Positions 1-4,908 of a stretch of 5,222 nt of DNA are shown piece after piece; the stretch's first letter is position 1; every line of letters begins with the position of its first letter. Made by a program: the position numbers and the translations under genes. Below the pieces are notes generated by a model. That model was not told the DNA's origin. It made no database searches and saw only the letters and a list, made by a program, of their open reading frames with translations. Where the stretch lies: the NCBI GenBank assembly GCA_003486285.1, contig DNGH01000208.1, forward strand, positions 1 through 5,222, read 5' to 3'. The DNA is from Actinomycetota bacterium (GTDB taxonomy: Bacteria; Actinomycetota; Acidimicrobiia; Spongiisociales; UBA11373).

Positions 1-26
1 GAGAGGTCAGGGGCCCTGAGGGACTG
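1..26 (+). repeat. Partial, diverged copy A of the dispersed repeat
   Basis: The window opens inside a sequence matching the repeat core: GTCAGGGGCCCTGAGGGACT here against ACAGGGGCCCTGAAGGGCCG in the best copies. The upstream GGCGAAGTCCTG part is absent or outside the window, so the copy is either truncated or cut by the edge. It contains the exact palindrome TCAGGG-G-CCCTGA at 7-19. The match is short and G/C-rich, so it is the least certain copy. Confidence 0.35.
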
Positions 27-62
27 CCTCAGTTGGCCGGTCGCTCACAGGGATATTGCGAG

Positions 63-182
63 TCACGGGGGGCGCTCCGGGCACGCGGCATCCAGGGCTG
101 GTCCGCTGTAGACGAAAGCAACGACGTCGCGGGTAGCGATCCGATCCAACGCGTAGTAGGCGAACTCGAACCCGGTTGACCG
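63..182 (-). pseudogene. Start-less coding-like remnant downstream of the Imm21-like gene
   Basis: On the minus strand an open stretch of 39 codons follows back-to-back stops (TGA at 186-188, TAG at 183-185) and ends at TGA (63-65). The peptide includes GFEFAYYALDRIATRDVVAF, and about 80 percent of third positions are G or C, which is what real coding sequence here looks like. There is no start codon or ribosome binding site, so it appears to be the 3' end of a lost or frameshifted gene. It lies 33 bp past the stop of the Imm21-like gene on the same strand. Its GxxxAYY pattern loosely resembles that protein's C-terminal GRYSAYW, so a decayed duplicate is possible. The family is not recognised. 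Confidence 0.35.
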
Positions 183-215
183 CTATCAGCCGCCCCCGTC
201 GACTCCGCTGCGGTG

Positions 216-794
216 TCACGGTATAGGGGCGTCCTCCTTCACAAGCCAGCAACGCCTCGCTTCGGTTGTGGCAGAGAACACCTCATCCCAATACGCGCTG
301 TAGCGGCCCGCCGAGAGGGCGACGATTAGTCCGGCATCTGACACACCGCTGACTTCAACCTGGACGCCGTCAGCCAGAACGGACGGCACGTCGATCTCGT
401 GGCCGGCAGCTGGCGGCCAGAAGGCCAGAACAAAGCCGCTGGTCACGGTCAATCCGCCGAGACGGCTAAGCGAGTCGAGCGGTGGCAGCCCGGCAGCTTC
501 TGACGCATGTAGGTCTGCGTCGGCCCAGCTTCGGATAAGGAGGAGGTCTTGTGCAGTCCGCCGATAGACATCAGCGGTTCCGGCGCCACCTAATTCCCAG
601 ACCAACGCGAGACCTGTACCCAGATCAACCTGGTAGCCCGGGACGCTGGGGTGGTCGTCTAACCAGGCACAGATCCGTTGATAGTCCCCGCTTCCGCTAC
701 CGCCCCAGCCCTTCACGGAGAACACGTCCACGAGCAACAGCGGACCGGACTCGCTGCTCACAGATCCGAGTCGCTGAAGTCCCACACTCGTCAC
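216..794 (-). CDS. Imm21-like immunity protein
   Basis: A 192-residue soluble protein with no signal peptide or membrane segment. The N-terminal half resembles the Imm21 family of polymorphic-toxin immunity proteins as I recall it: SGPLLLVDVFSVKGWGG (16-32) matches the family's GGPLL...W.G opening, DYQRICAWLDD (37-47) matches its DYdrAC motif, and LLLIRSWADAD (84-94) matches its llvrW.aD strand. Imm21 proteins are thought to sit in the cytoplasm and neutralise a cognate secreted toxin. The length fits. The GTG start at 794 is supported by AAGGAG (806-811 on the minus strand), with an 11-nt gap that is slightly long; GTG codons at residues 4 and 12 are alternatives. No toxin gene is beside it, so it is an orphan in this window. 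It is almost certainly a real gene; the family call is moderate. Confidence 0.65.
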   Translation of the reverse strand: MTSVGLQRLGSVSSESGPLLLVDVFSVKGWGGSGSGDYQRICAWLDDHPSVPGYQVDLGTGLALVWELGGAGTADVYRRTAQDLLLIRSWADADLHASEAAGLPPLDSLSRLGGLTVTSGFVLAFWPPAAGHEIDVPSVLADGVQVEVSGVSDAGLIVALSAGRYSAYWDEVFSATTEARRCWLVKEDAPIP

Positions 795-847
795 AAGCCC
801 TACATCTCCTTCATCTTCGCTGAGTATGCGCTCATAGAGGGAGTCGG

Positions 848-916
848 ATCAAGGCTGAACGGCACGCCCGTCGCGGCGAAGTCCTGACAGGGGCCCTGAA
901 GGGCCGCCAACGTAGG
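848..916 (+). repeat. Repeat copy B, with a degenerate small-ORF tail
   Basis: Bases 875-907 are identical to copy C (2831-2863) over 33 bp. Similarity continues on both sides: ATCAAGGC at 848-855 matches 2810-2817, with 6 extra bases before the core, and CGTAGG at 911-916 matches 2901-2906 after about 33 bases missing relative to C. Read in the same frame as the C ORF, this copy stays open from 824 to a TGA at 965-967 and gives IKAERHARRGEVLTGALKGR, but it has no start codon. It is therefore a non-coding repeat or a decayed gene. The dyad GGCCC-TGAA-GGGCC lies at 892-905, and a second hairpin (CGTAGG, 5-nt loop, CCTACG) follows at 911-927. Confidence 0.75.
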
Positions 917-942
917 CGTCTCCTACGCCCGCGCTCGCAAAT

Positions 943-968
943 GTCACTCGAGAAGGTTCTCAAGTGAC
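943..968. promoter_or_regulatory. 26-bp near-perfect palindrome
   Basis: The arms are GTCACT-c-GAGAA and TTCTC-a-AGTGAC around a central GG, so 11 of 13 symmetric positions pair. The mismatches are c949/a962 and the central GG. It lies between repeat copy B and the membrane-protein gene, about 95 bp upstream of that gene's likely -10 box, and upstream of the divergent Imm21-like gene. The symmetry fits a dimeric repressor operator or a hairpin. No T-tract follows on either strand, so it is not a typical terminator. The role is inferred from symmetry alone. Confidence 0.4.
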
Positions 969-1062
969 GGTGGGAACTCAAAGTCACAGGGGGCCGCACC
1001 CTCGATCACCGGCGGATCGATCGATGGGGCCAACGGCACTACTGGGGCCGACCGGCCCTGCC

Positions 1063-1068
1063 TAGCTT
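1063..1068 (+). promoter_or_regulatory. Candidate -10 box for the membrane-protein gene
   Basis: TAGCTT fits the TANNNT consensus of actinobacterial housekeeping promoters and would place the transcript start near 1075, about 25 nt before the ATG at 1101. No convincing -35 box is visible. The downstream leader carries AAGGA at 1089-1093 with a 7-nt gap to the ATG, which supports that start. Confidence 0.35.
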
Positions 1069-1100
1069 GTGCTGAATCGATTGTTGGGAAGGAACCAGGC

Positions 1101-1493
1101 ATGGATACCAGGGCAAGGCTCTCGACGCTATGGATAGTCGTGATGTTCAATATGGCCTTCGCCGACATCCTCTCGTTCTTCTTGGATTGGTCGACGGGAA
1201 CCACCCCTGAAACCGTAGCTACTCGAGGACTGATGCTGGTGGCCGCAGCACTGATTGAGATCTCGATCGCGATGATCTTCCTATCCCGGGCGTTGGCCTA
1301 TAGGACGAGCCGCTGGGCGAACATCATCGCTGGTGTGATCACTGTCGTGTGGGTTGTGGGTGGCGGGGTCACATACCCTCACTACATCTTCCTGGCAACG
1401 GTGGAAGTCTTGTGTCTGTCGGCAATCATCTGGATCGCGTGGAAGTGGTCTGAGCCGATCGGTCAGTCGCCTCAGGCGGCAGCGTCGAAGTAG
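1101..1493 (+). CDS. Small four-helix membrane protein, DUF6326-like
   Basis: A 130-residue integral membrane protein with four predicted transmembrane helices at about residues 8-28, 43-66, 72-91 and 95-116, short loops, and a polar C-terminal tail. The opening LSTLWIVVMFNMAFADILSF closely resembles the LSTLWiFvmLNylyaDvLSl signature I associate with the uncharacterised DUF6326 family, and length and topology also agree. No catalytic motif is visible and the family's biochemical role is unknown. The ATG has a good ribosome binding site (AAGGA, 7-nt gap). The gene stands alone: it converges on the dehydrogenase gene and has repeat copies on both sides. It is confidently a gene; the family name is from memory. 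Confidence 0.8.
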   Translation: MDTRARLSTLWIVVMFNMAFADILSFFLDWSTGTTPETVATRGLMLVAAALIEISIAMIFLSRALAYRTSRWANIIAGVITVVWVVGGGVTYPHYIFLATVEVLCLSAIIWIAWKWSEPIGQSPQAAASK

Positions 1494-1536
1494 CCAACTC
1501 ACCTTTGCCCTCGGCTGCTGCTCAAGAATCACCCCT

Positions 1537-1555
1537 TCCGGGTCGCATCCCCGGA
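1537..1555 (+). terminator. Candidate hairpin terminator after the membrane-protein gene
   Basis: A perfect 6-bp stem, TCCGGG/CCCGGA, with a 7-nt loop, starts 44 nt past the stop codon. It is G/C-rich but has no T-tract. Actinobacterial terminators often lack one, so the call rests on position and stem strength only. Confidence 0.3.
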
Positions 1556-1608
1556 GCGTGGACACCCGTCTCGTTGTCCGTGGTGAAACTGCAGCGAGAA
1601 GATGAGTC

Positions 1609-1645
1609 TGGCGAAGTTTCGATAGGGGTCCCGAGGGACACCTAT
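1609..1645 (+). repeat. Diverged repeat copy F with a strong dyad, between convergent genes
   Basis: TGGCGAAGT followed by AGGGGTCCCGAGGGA matches the repeat and is closest to copy D, sharing AGGGGTCCCGA. Its right half is a 24-bp dyad at 1622-1645: ATAGG-g-GTCCC, central GA, GGGAC-a-CCTAT, with a single mismatched pair in the arms. It lies 116 bp past the stop of the membrane-protein gene and about 65 bp past the stop of the convergent dehydrogenase gene, so it may also serve as a bidirectional terminator. There is no T-tract. Confidence 0.55.
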
Positions 1646-1709
1646 GTCGCGACTCGGTGTGCACCGCCCGACGGTTCCATTCAGCCGATGCTGTGACCCG
1701 GTCGGCGGC

Positions 1710-2681
1710 TCAGATGGTGATGACGACCTTGCCCCGGGCGTGCCACCGCTCGAGGTACCGGAATGCGTCGGGAACCTCGCGCAGCGGGTAGGCCCGGTCC
1801 ACGACCGGCGTGAGGGTCCCGGCCTCGATGAGTTCCGTGAGGGCATGCAGATCCTCCGTGGTTGGCTTCGCCACGAAGGCGGTCAGTTTCTGGCCAACGA
1901 ACGGAGAGAGCACGGACATCCTGGCAAGGAACCAGAGGGGTCCGAGCCACCGGTTCTCGGGTTGCCCGTGGCACGCCAGGTAGGTGCCTTTGGGTTCGAG
2001 GATCCTGCGGTATTCCGACAGTGACCGGTTCCCCACGTTGTCGAGCACCAGGTTGTAGAGCTGCGAACTCGAGGTGAAGTCGTCGCGGGTGTAGTCGATG
2101 ACGTGGTTGGCGCCGATCGATCGGACCATGTCGACGTTGCTGGTGCTGCAGACGCCTGTCACCTCGGCGCCGAACGATCTGGCGATCTGCACGGCAAGGG
2201 TTCCGACGCCGCCGGAGGCGCCGTTGATCAGGACCTTCTGTCCGGGCTGAACCTTGCCTTGGTCGCGGATGGCCTGCAGGGCGGTGAATCCGGCGAGCGG
2301 TACGGCGGCGGCCTGCTCGAAGGTGAGATTGACCGGTTTGGGGGCGAGTTCGGCTTCGGCGACCGTGGCGTATTCCGCGTAGGTTCCCGCCGTCGTCTGA
2401 CCGTACACCTCGTCTCCGGGCCGGACTCGAGTCACGTCCTTGCCGATCGCTTCGACCTGCCCGGCGAGGTCGGCACCGAGGATGCGGTATTTGGGCCTGA
2501 AGACCCCGAACGCTGGTCGGAAGAGCTTCGGGAGGCCGGTGAGGTAATGCCAGTCGTAGGGGTTGACGGAGGAGGCCCGGACCCGCACAAGCACCTCGTG
2601 GTCGTCGGGGACCGGTTTGTCGACCTCCTCGAATCGCAGAACGTCCGGTTTGCCGTACCGGTCGATGATGATCGCTTTCAT
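1710..2681 (-). CDS. NAD(P)-dependent, zinc-independent alcohol dehydrogenase/quinone oxidoreductase
   Basis: A 323-residue cytoplasmic member of the medium-chain dehydrogenase/reductase superfamily, closest to the NADPH:quinone oxidoreductase branch. Such enzymes reduce quinones or enones with NADPH. A GroES-like domain covers about 1-110, with SSVNPYDW at 37-44 and LGADLAGQVEAIG at 68-80. A Rossmann domain follows, with the glycine-rich nucleotide loop GASGGVG at 154-160 and ATxLAG-type entry AVPLAGFTALQAI at 126-138. The Cys/His ligands of zinc alcohol dehydrogenases are missing, which indicates the zinc-free branch. The C-terminus ends ARGKVVITI, as is usual for this group, and the length is normal, so the gene looks intact. 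The ATG has GGGAG (2686-2690, minus) 4 nt upstream. It is a single-gene unit; substrate and cofactor preference cannot be read from sequence. Confidence 0.93.
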   Translation of the reverse strand: MKAIIIDRYGKPDVLRFEEVDKPVPDDHEVLVRVRASSVNPYDWHYLTGLPKLFRPAFGVFRPKYRILGADLAGQVEAIGKDVTRVRPGDEVYGQTTAGTYAEYATVAEAELAPKPVNLTFEQAAAVPLAGFTALQAIRDQGKVQPGQKVLINGASGGVGTLAVQIARSFGAEVTGVCSTSNVDMVRSIGANHVIDYTRDDFTSSSQLYNLVLDNVGNRSLSEYRRILEPKGTYLACHGQPENRWLGPLWFLARMSVLSPFVGQKLTAFVAKPTTEDLHALTELIEAGTLTPVVDRAYPLREVPDAFRYLERWHARGKVVITI

Positions 2682-2749
2682 GTCACTCCCGTGATGTCGG
2701 TGTCCGAGCTGAGCTGAGCGACAGGTGCAGAAGCCTCTCCGGCCTCATC

Positions 2750-2917
2750 ATGGGGACGGTAGGCGCACCCTCTCAGAGTTCACAGGGCCAGGAGACCCTG
2801 GCAACCGCCATCAAGGCGAAAGGGAATCCTGGCGAAGTCCTGACAGGGGCCCTGAAGGGCCGCGAGCCGTACCGGATCGTCGGCTACCTGGATTCGAGGC
2901 GTAGGCTTGGGCTGTGA
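2750..2917 (+). CDS. Small ORF carrying repeat copy C, overlapping the lipoprotein start
   Basis: A 55-codon frame from the ATG at 2750 to a TGA at 2915-2917. That stop overlaps the GTG of the next gene in a GTGA arrangement typical of translational coupling. The repeat core encodes GEVLTGALKGR in the middle, followed by EPYRIVGYLDSRRRLGL. About 75 percent of third positions are G or C, which fits coding. Against it: there is no ribosome binding site before the ATG, and the peptide matches no family I know. In copies D and F most substitutions would change the amino acid and no start is present, so protein-level selection is not evident. It may be the one intact member of a small-gene family, or a chance frame across a non-coding repeat. 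Confidence 0.4.
   Translation: MGTVGAPSQSSQGQETLATAIKAKGNPGEVLTGALKGREPYRIVGYLDSRRRLGL
2810..2908 (+). repeat. Repeat copy C, the best-preserved copy
   Basis: The 33-bp core at 2831-2863 is identical to copy B. The conserved neighbourhood includes ATCAAGGC at 2810-2817 and CGTAGGCT at 2900-2907. The dyad GGCCC-TGAA-GGGCC occupies 2848-2861. Compared with copy B, about 33 extra bases lie between the core and CGTAGG. It ends 6 bp before the start of the first lipoprotein gene, and the same junction recurs after copy D. Confidence 0.75.
2902..2907 (+). promoter_or_regulatory. Candidate -10 box for a leaderless lipoprotein transcript
   Basis: TAGGCT fits TANNNT and ends 6 nt before the GTG at 2914, the spacing expected if transcription starts on the first base of the start codon. 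No Shine-Dalgarno sequence precedes the GTG, which supports a leaderless message. The same TAGGCT-6-GTG arrangement is seen at 3820-3834. The bases also fall in the RRL codons of the overlapping small ORF, so shared ancestry could explain the match. No clear -35 box is seen. Confidence 0.4.
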
Positions 2918-3585
2918 GGCGGGTGGCCTGGCTTCTGGCGGTGTTAGCTGCGGCGGCTGCGGCCTGCTCGTCAGTTGGGGTGACAACCTCGACAGTGGCA
3001 CCGACCGGCTCGACCACCATGGGTGGGTCGTCAGGCTCAACGCTTCAGTCATCGGTTCCTTCGGCTACCTCGCTCGTGCTGCCCGACCTTCCTGCAGATC
3101 CCGGCTACCGCACTCGCCTGGGCCGATTTTCCGACATTGTCCTCGGTGGAGGGCAGGTTCCCTATGGCAGCCCGGAACACGTCGGTTATATCCTGACGTG
3201 TGTCAAGGGGGCTGGCTTCGACGTGGAACTGGTCGACGGAGGCCTGCTGGCCACGCCCGCCCCCGAACAGCGTGATCTCTATCGAGAGACGCTCGCTGCC
3301 TGTGAGAAGTCGGCCATCGATAGGGGGCTGGTCGGACCACTCCTGCCCCCAAGTCACGAGGAACTTGCAGCCTGGTACGAGGCGCTTACGTGGACCCACG
3401 ACTGCATGGCAGCGGCGGGCTATCCGGTGTCAGATCCTCCGTCATTGGACCTCTATGTCGAATCGAACGGCCGAGTTTGGCATCCATACGATGTGCTCCC
3501 CGTGGAGAAGATCCCTGTGGTTGAGAGGGTCTGCCCGCAGGACTTGGTTGTGTTGTTCGAGATAATCGCGTCCGGAGAGGATTGA
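2914..3585 (+). CDS. Secreted lipoprotein with a four-cysteine domain (paralogue 1)
   Basis: A 223-residue predicted lipoprotein. It has a charged start (MRR), a hydrophobic stretch to about residue 17, and a lipobox ending AAAC with the lipidated cysteine at 18. A Ser/Thr/Gly/Pro linker follows to about residue 55, then a soluble domain with cysteines at 96, 130, 164 and 207. Domain landmarks are GFDVELV (101-107), AACEKSAIDRG (128-138), EELAAWYEAL (149-158), HDCMAAAGY (162-170) and PPSLDLYVES (175-184). All recur in the product of 4158-4820, so the two are paralogues of one extracytoplasmic domain whose cysteines probably form two disulfides. I do not recognise the family and see no catalytic motif. 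The GTG start is fixed by the upstream TGA overlap, the promoter spacing and the signal peptide. A surface binding, sensing or immunity role is possible but unproven. Confidence 0.85.
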   Translation: MRRVAWLLAVLAAAAAACSSVGVTTSTVAPTGSTTMGGSSGSTLQSSVPSATSLVLPDLPADPGYRTRLGRFSDIVLGGGQVPYGSPEHVGYILTCVKGAGFDVELVDGGLLATPAPEQRDLYRETLAACEKSAIDRGLVGPLLPPSHEELAAWYEALTWTHDCMAAAGYPVSDPPSLDLYVESNGRVWHPYDVLPVEKIPVVERVCPQDLVVLFEIIASGED

Positions 3586-3634
3586 TCGGGCCTTTCGGTT
3601 CGGGGGAGCGCTCGAGCTACACAAGAAGGTCACT

Positions 3635-3661
3635 GTTCCGGCTGACCGAGGACGGCCGAAC
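3635..3661 (+). terminator. Weak hairpin in the gap after lipoprotein 1
   Basis: GTTC-c-GGC pairs with GCC-GAAC around a 12-nt loop, giving a 7-bp stem with one bulged base about 50 nt past the lipoprotein stop. No T-tract follows. The rest of the gap (3586-3772) shows no start-bearing gene. One plus-strand frame stays open from 3646 into repeat copy D, ending LLDPGAKLDLGEVLKGVPMG then Ser and a stop at 3808, but it has no ATG or ribosome binding site and looks like repeat-associated remnant. Confidence 0.2.
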
Positions 3662-3772
3662 CTCTTCAGCATCCGGCGAGACCCGGGCTAGCGGCCATCT
3701 CCCGCCCCGGGCCCCGTGCAGTGGCCCCATCGTCTCCTCGGGGACTGCTTGACCCTGGCGCGAAACTCGATC

Positions 3773-3842
3773 TTGGTGAAGTCCTGAAAGGGGTCCCGAT
3801 GGGTTCCTGACAGCACCCGTAGGCTATGGCTGTGAAGCCGGT
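3773..3842 (+). repeat. Repeat copy D plus the conserved lipoprotein-start junction
   Basis: Bases 3775-3803 match copy C at 24 of 29 positions. Four of the five differences would change the encoded amino acid, so this copy is not kept as a protein. The spacer is shorter than in C, but its end is again similar: CCCGTAGGCTATGGCTGTGA here against GGCGTAGGCTTGGGCTGTGA in C. In the +2 frame this end reads DSTRRLWL and stop, parallel to DSRRRLGL and stop in copy C, so D is a frameshifted, partly deleted relative of the C unit. Confidence 0.65.
3820..3825 (+). promoter_or_regulatory. Candidate -10 box for the small secreted protein and lipoprotein 2
   Basis: TAGGCT ends 6 nt before the GTG at 3832, the same spacing as at 2902-2914. 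This favours GTG 3832 over the nearby ATG 3826 as a leaderless start. It probably drives both 3832-4170 and the overlapping lipoprotein gene. No -35 box is evident. Confidence 0.4.
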
Positions 3843-4170
3843 GCCGCTTGTGATCGTCTGGGTTGGTCTGATCGCCGCGGCATGTTCATCGCCCGGGTCG
3901 ACGGACACCCTCGCAGCGGGCCTCTTGCTGGCAACCGTGACTGCTGCGCCTGCCCTGGCTAGTGGTACAGTCGATTGCCTCGGCGGGGGTATCCTGTACA
4001 CGTTCGGTAGGTCGACCGTGTCTCAGATCCACAAGGTCGTGAACATTGGTCAGACCCCGAACCTTGGCCCCGGCAACGTTCAGGTGAATTGGGGCTGGCA
4101 TTCGAGCAGCTACCAATGGGACGTGTTTGGCACGGGTGTCTACTACGAGTCTGCCAGGTGCGTGATCTAG
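3832..4170 (+). CDS. Small secreted protein with two consecutive export signals
   Basis: A 112-residue product. Residues 1-20 form a lipoprotein signal with the lipobox LIAAAC and cysteine 18 followed by SS, exactly as in lipoprotein 1. Directly after it, LAAGLLLATVTAAPALA (27-43) is a second typical Sec signal core ending in an AxA cleavage site, but with no charged start of its own. The remaining 69 residues (44-112) are rich in Gly, Ser, Val and aromatic residues with cysteines at 49 and 110, suggesting a small disulfide-closed beta-rich protein. The GG...YxFG start and YYES end faintly recall lactococcin 972-type bacteriocins, but the match is too weak to name. The order suggests that a lipoprotein start was fused onto another secreted protein. 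It overlaps the next gene by 13 nt. It may be a functional chimera or a decaying fusion. Confidence 0.6.
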   Translation: MKPVPLVIVWVGLIAAACSSPGSTDTLAAGLLLATVTAAPALASGTVDCLGGGILYTFGRSTVSQIHKVVNIGQTPNLGPGNVQVNWGWHSSSYQWDVFGTGVYYESARCVI

Positions 4171-4820
4171 ACCAGCACAGAAGGGTTATGGCGGCGGCAG
4201 TGGTCGCCGCCACAGCCTTTCTTGGTGCGTGCACCGGATTCTCTCAGGCTCAGCCGCCCCACGAGTCTGCGGCTAGCACCTCGACCACGCCCGATGGCAG
4301 CTTGCTGCTCGACGTTGCCGCCGTCGCGGACAGCTACCCACAGATGACAGACGGCGATCCGCGTGACCCCAGATCGATTGAGAGCGTCGAGTGGTTGGCA
4401 TACTGTGGAGAGGCCTTCGGATTCGACGTGACGATCGTCACAGGACCAGGTCAGCCGCCTCTCGCGTGGACGAACGCCCCTAACGATCAAATGGGCCGAT
4501 CGGCCGAAGTTCAGGATGCCTGCAAGGCCGAAGCGGTCAGCAGGGGGTGGATAATGCCTGTGCCGAGCACTCCAGAACAGCTCCGGGTTGAGTACCGGCG
4601 TTTGTCAAACGTCAACGAGTGTCTGGCCGGCCTCGGGTATGGCACATCCCCACCCTCGCTCGAAGAGTTCCTGGAGGCTGGTGAGTGGAACGTCTACGCC
4701 AACACCCCGAAGGGTGGAACACTCGTCATAGCCCCGTCGGCGGCGGGCACCGACCTCCCTGCGATGGATGCCCTCCAACTTCAGATACAGGCGGCATGCC
4801 CACTCTGGCCTAGTTACTAG
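4158..4820 (+). CDS. Secreted lipoprotein with a four-cysteine domain (paralogue 2)
   Basis: A 220-residue predicted lipoprotein, paralogous to 2914-3585. The GTG at 4158 is preferred because it supplies a charged n-region (MRDLDQHRRV). The ATG at 4188 would leave a signal with no positive charge and only a 2-nt gap from AAGGG. RRV before the hydrophobic stretch also matches RRV in paralogue 1. The lipobox is LGAC with cysteine 25. Domain cysteines lie at 83, 122, 155 and 214. Shared landmarks are GFDVTIV (88-94), DACKAEAVSRG (120-130), EQLRVEYRRL (140-149), NECLAGLGY (153-161) and PPSLEEFLEAGEW (165-177). The last Cys interval is longer than in paralogue 1 (59 against 43 residues). It overlaps the preceding gene by 13 nt, so the two are probably co-transcribed. 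Function is unknown; the cell surface is the likely location. Confidence 0.8.
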   Translation: MRDLDQHRRVMAAAVVAATAFLGACTGFSQAQPPHESAASTSTTPDGSLLLDVAAVADSYPQMTDGDPRDPRSIESVEWLAYCGEAFGFDVTIVTGPGQPPLAWTNAPNDQMGRSAEVQDACKAEAVSRGWIMPVPSTPEQLRVEYRRLSNVNECLAGLGYGTSPPSLEEFLEAGEWNVYANTPKGGTLVIAPSAAGTDLPAMDALQLQIQAACPLWPSY

Positions 4821-4844
4821 CCGACGGCCTAGCTACCAGCCGAC
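4807..4844 (+). repeat. Tandem duplication of 19 bp spanning the lipoprotein 2 stop
   Basis: GGCCTAGTTACTAGCCGAC (4807-4825) is followed at once by GGCCTAGCTACCAGCCGAC (4826-4844), two units with 2 differences. The gene's TAG (4818-4820) lies in the first unit. The duplication looks recent and supplies one arm of the hairpin below. Confidence 0.7.
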
Positions 4845-4864
4845 GTGGGCCTCCTAGGCCGTCG
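4822..4864 (+). terminator. Strong hairpin, probable terminator of lipoprotein 2
   Basis: Perfect 11-bp inverted arms, CGACGGCCTAG (4822-4832) and CTAGGCCGTCG (4854-4864), enclose a 21-nt loop. The stem begins 1 nt after the stop codon. No T-tract follows, which is common for high-GC hosts. It would end transcription from the promoter at 3820 and, being symmetric, also act on the opposite strand. Confidence 0.55.
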
Positions 4865-4908
4865 CTGGAGGGCCAGACGGACAAATCGGGCCAGTTGGCC
4901 GTTGCCAC

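Noticed and set aside
7..252. Minus-strand ORF of 81 codons across the left edge
   Set aside because: It is Arg/Pro-rich, overlaps the end of the Imm21-like gene in another frame, and a better coding-like frame exists at 63-182.
944..1204. Minus-strand ORF running into the palindrome at 943-968
   Set aside because: It overlaps the start of the membrane-protein gene in antisense, has no ribosome binding site, and its translation looks like a shadow.
1505..1696. Plus-strand 63-codon ORF across repeat copy F
   Set aside because: It shares the GEV frame with other repeat copies, but the differences there mostly change amino acids, no ribosome binding site precedes its ATG, and the rest of the peptide does not resemble the copy C ORF.
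1644..2717. Plus-strand ORFs opposite the dehydrogenase gene (1644-2024, 2103-2717)
   Set aside because: They are antisense shadows of a clearly conserved dehydrogenase; their open length follows from its high-GC codon use, and the peptides show no domain.
3442..4001. Minus-strand ORFs in and after lipoprotein 1 (3442-3672, 3666-4001)
   Set aside because: The first is mostly antisense to lipoprotein 1 and the second is antisense to repeat D and the small secreted protein; both are low-complexity Pro/Arg/Ala runs without start signals.
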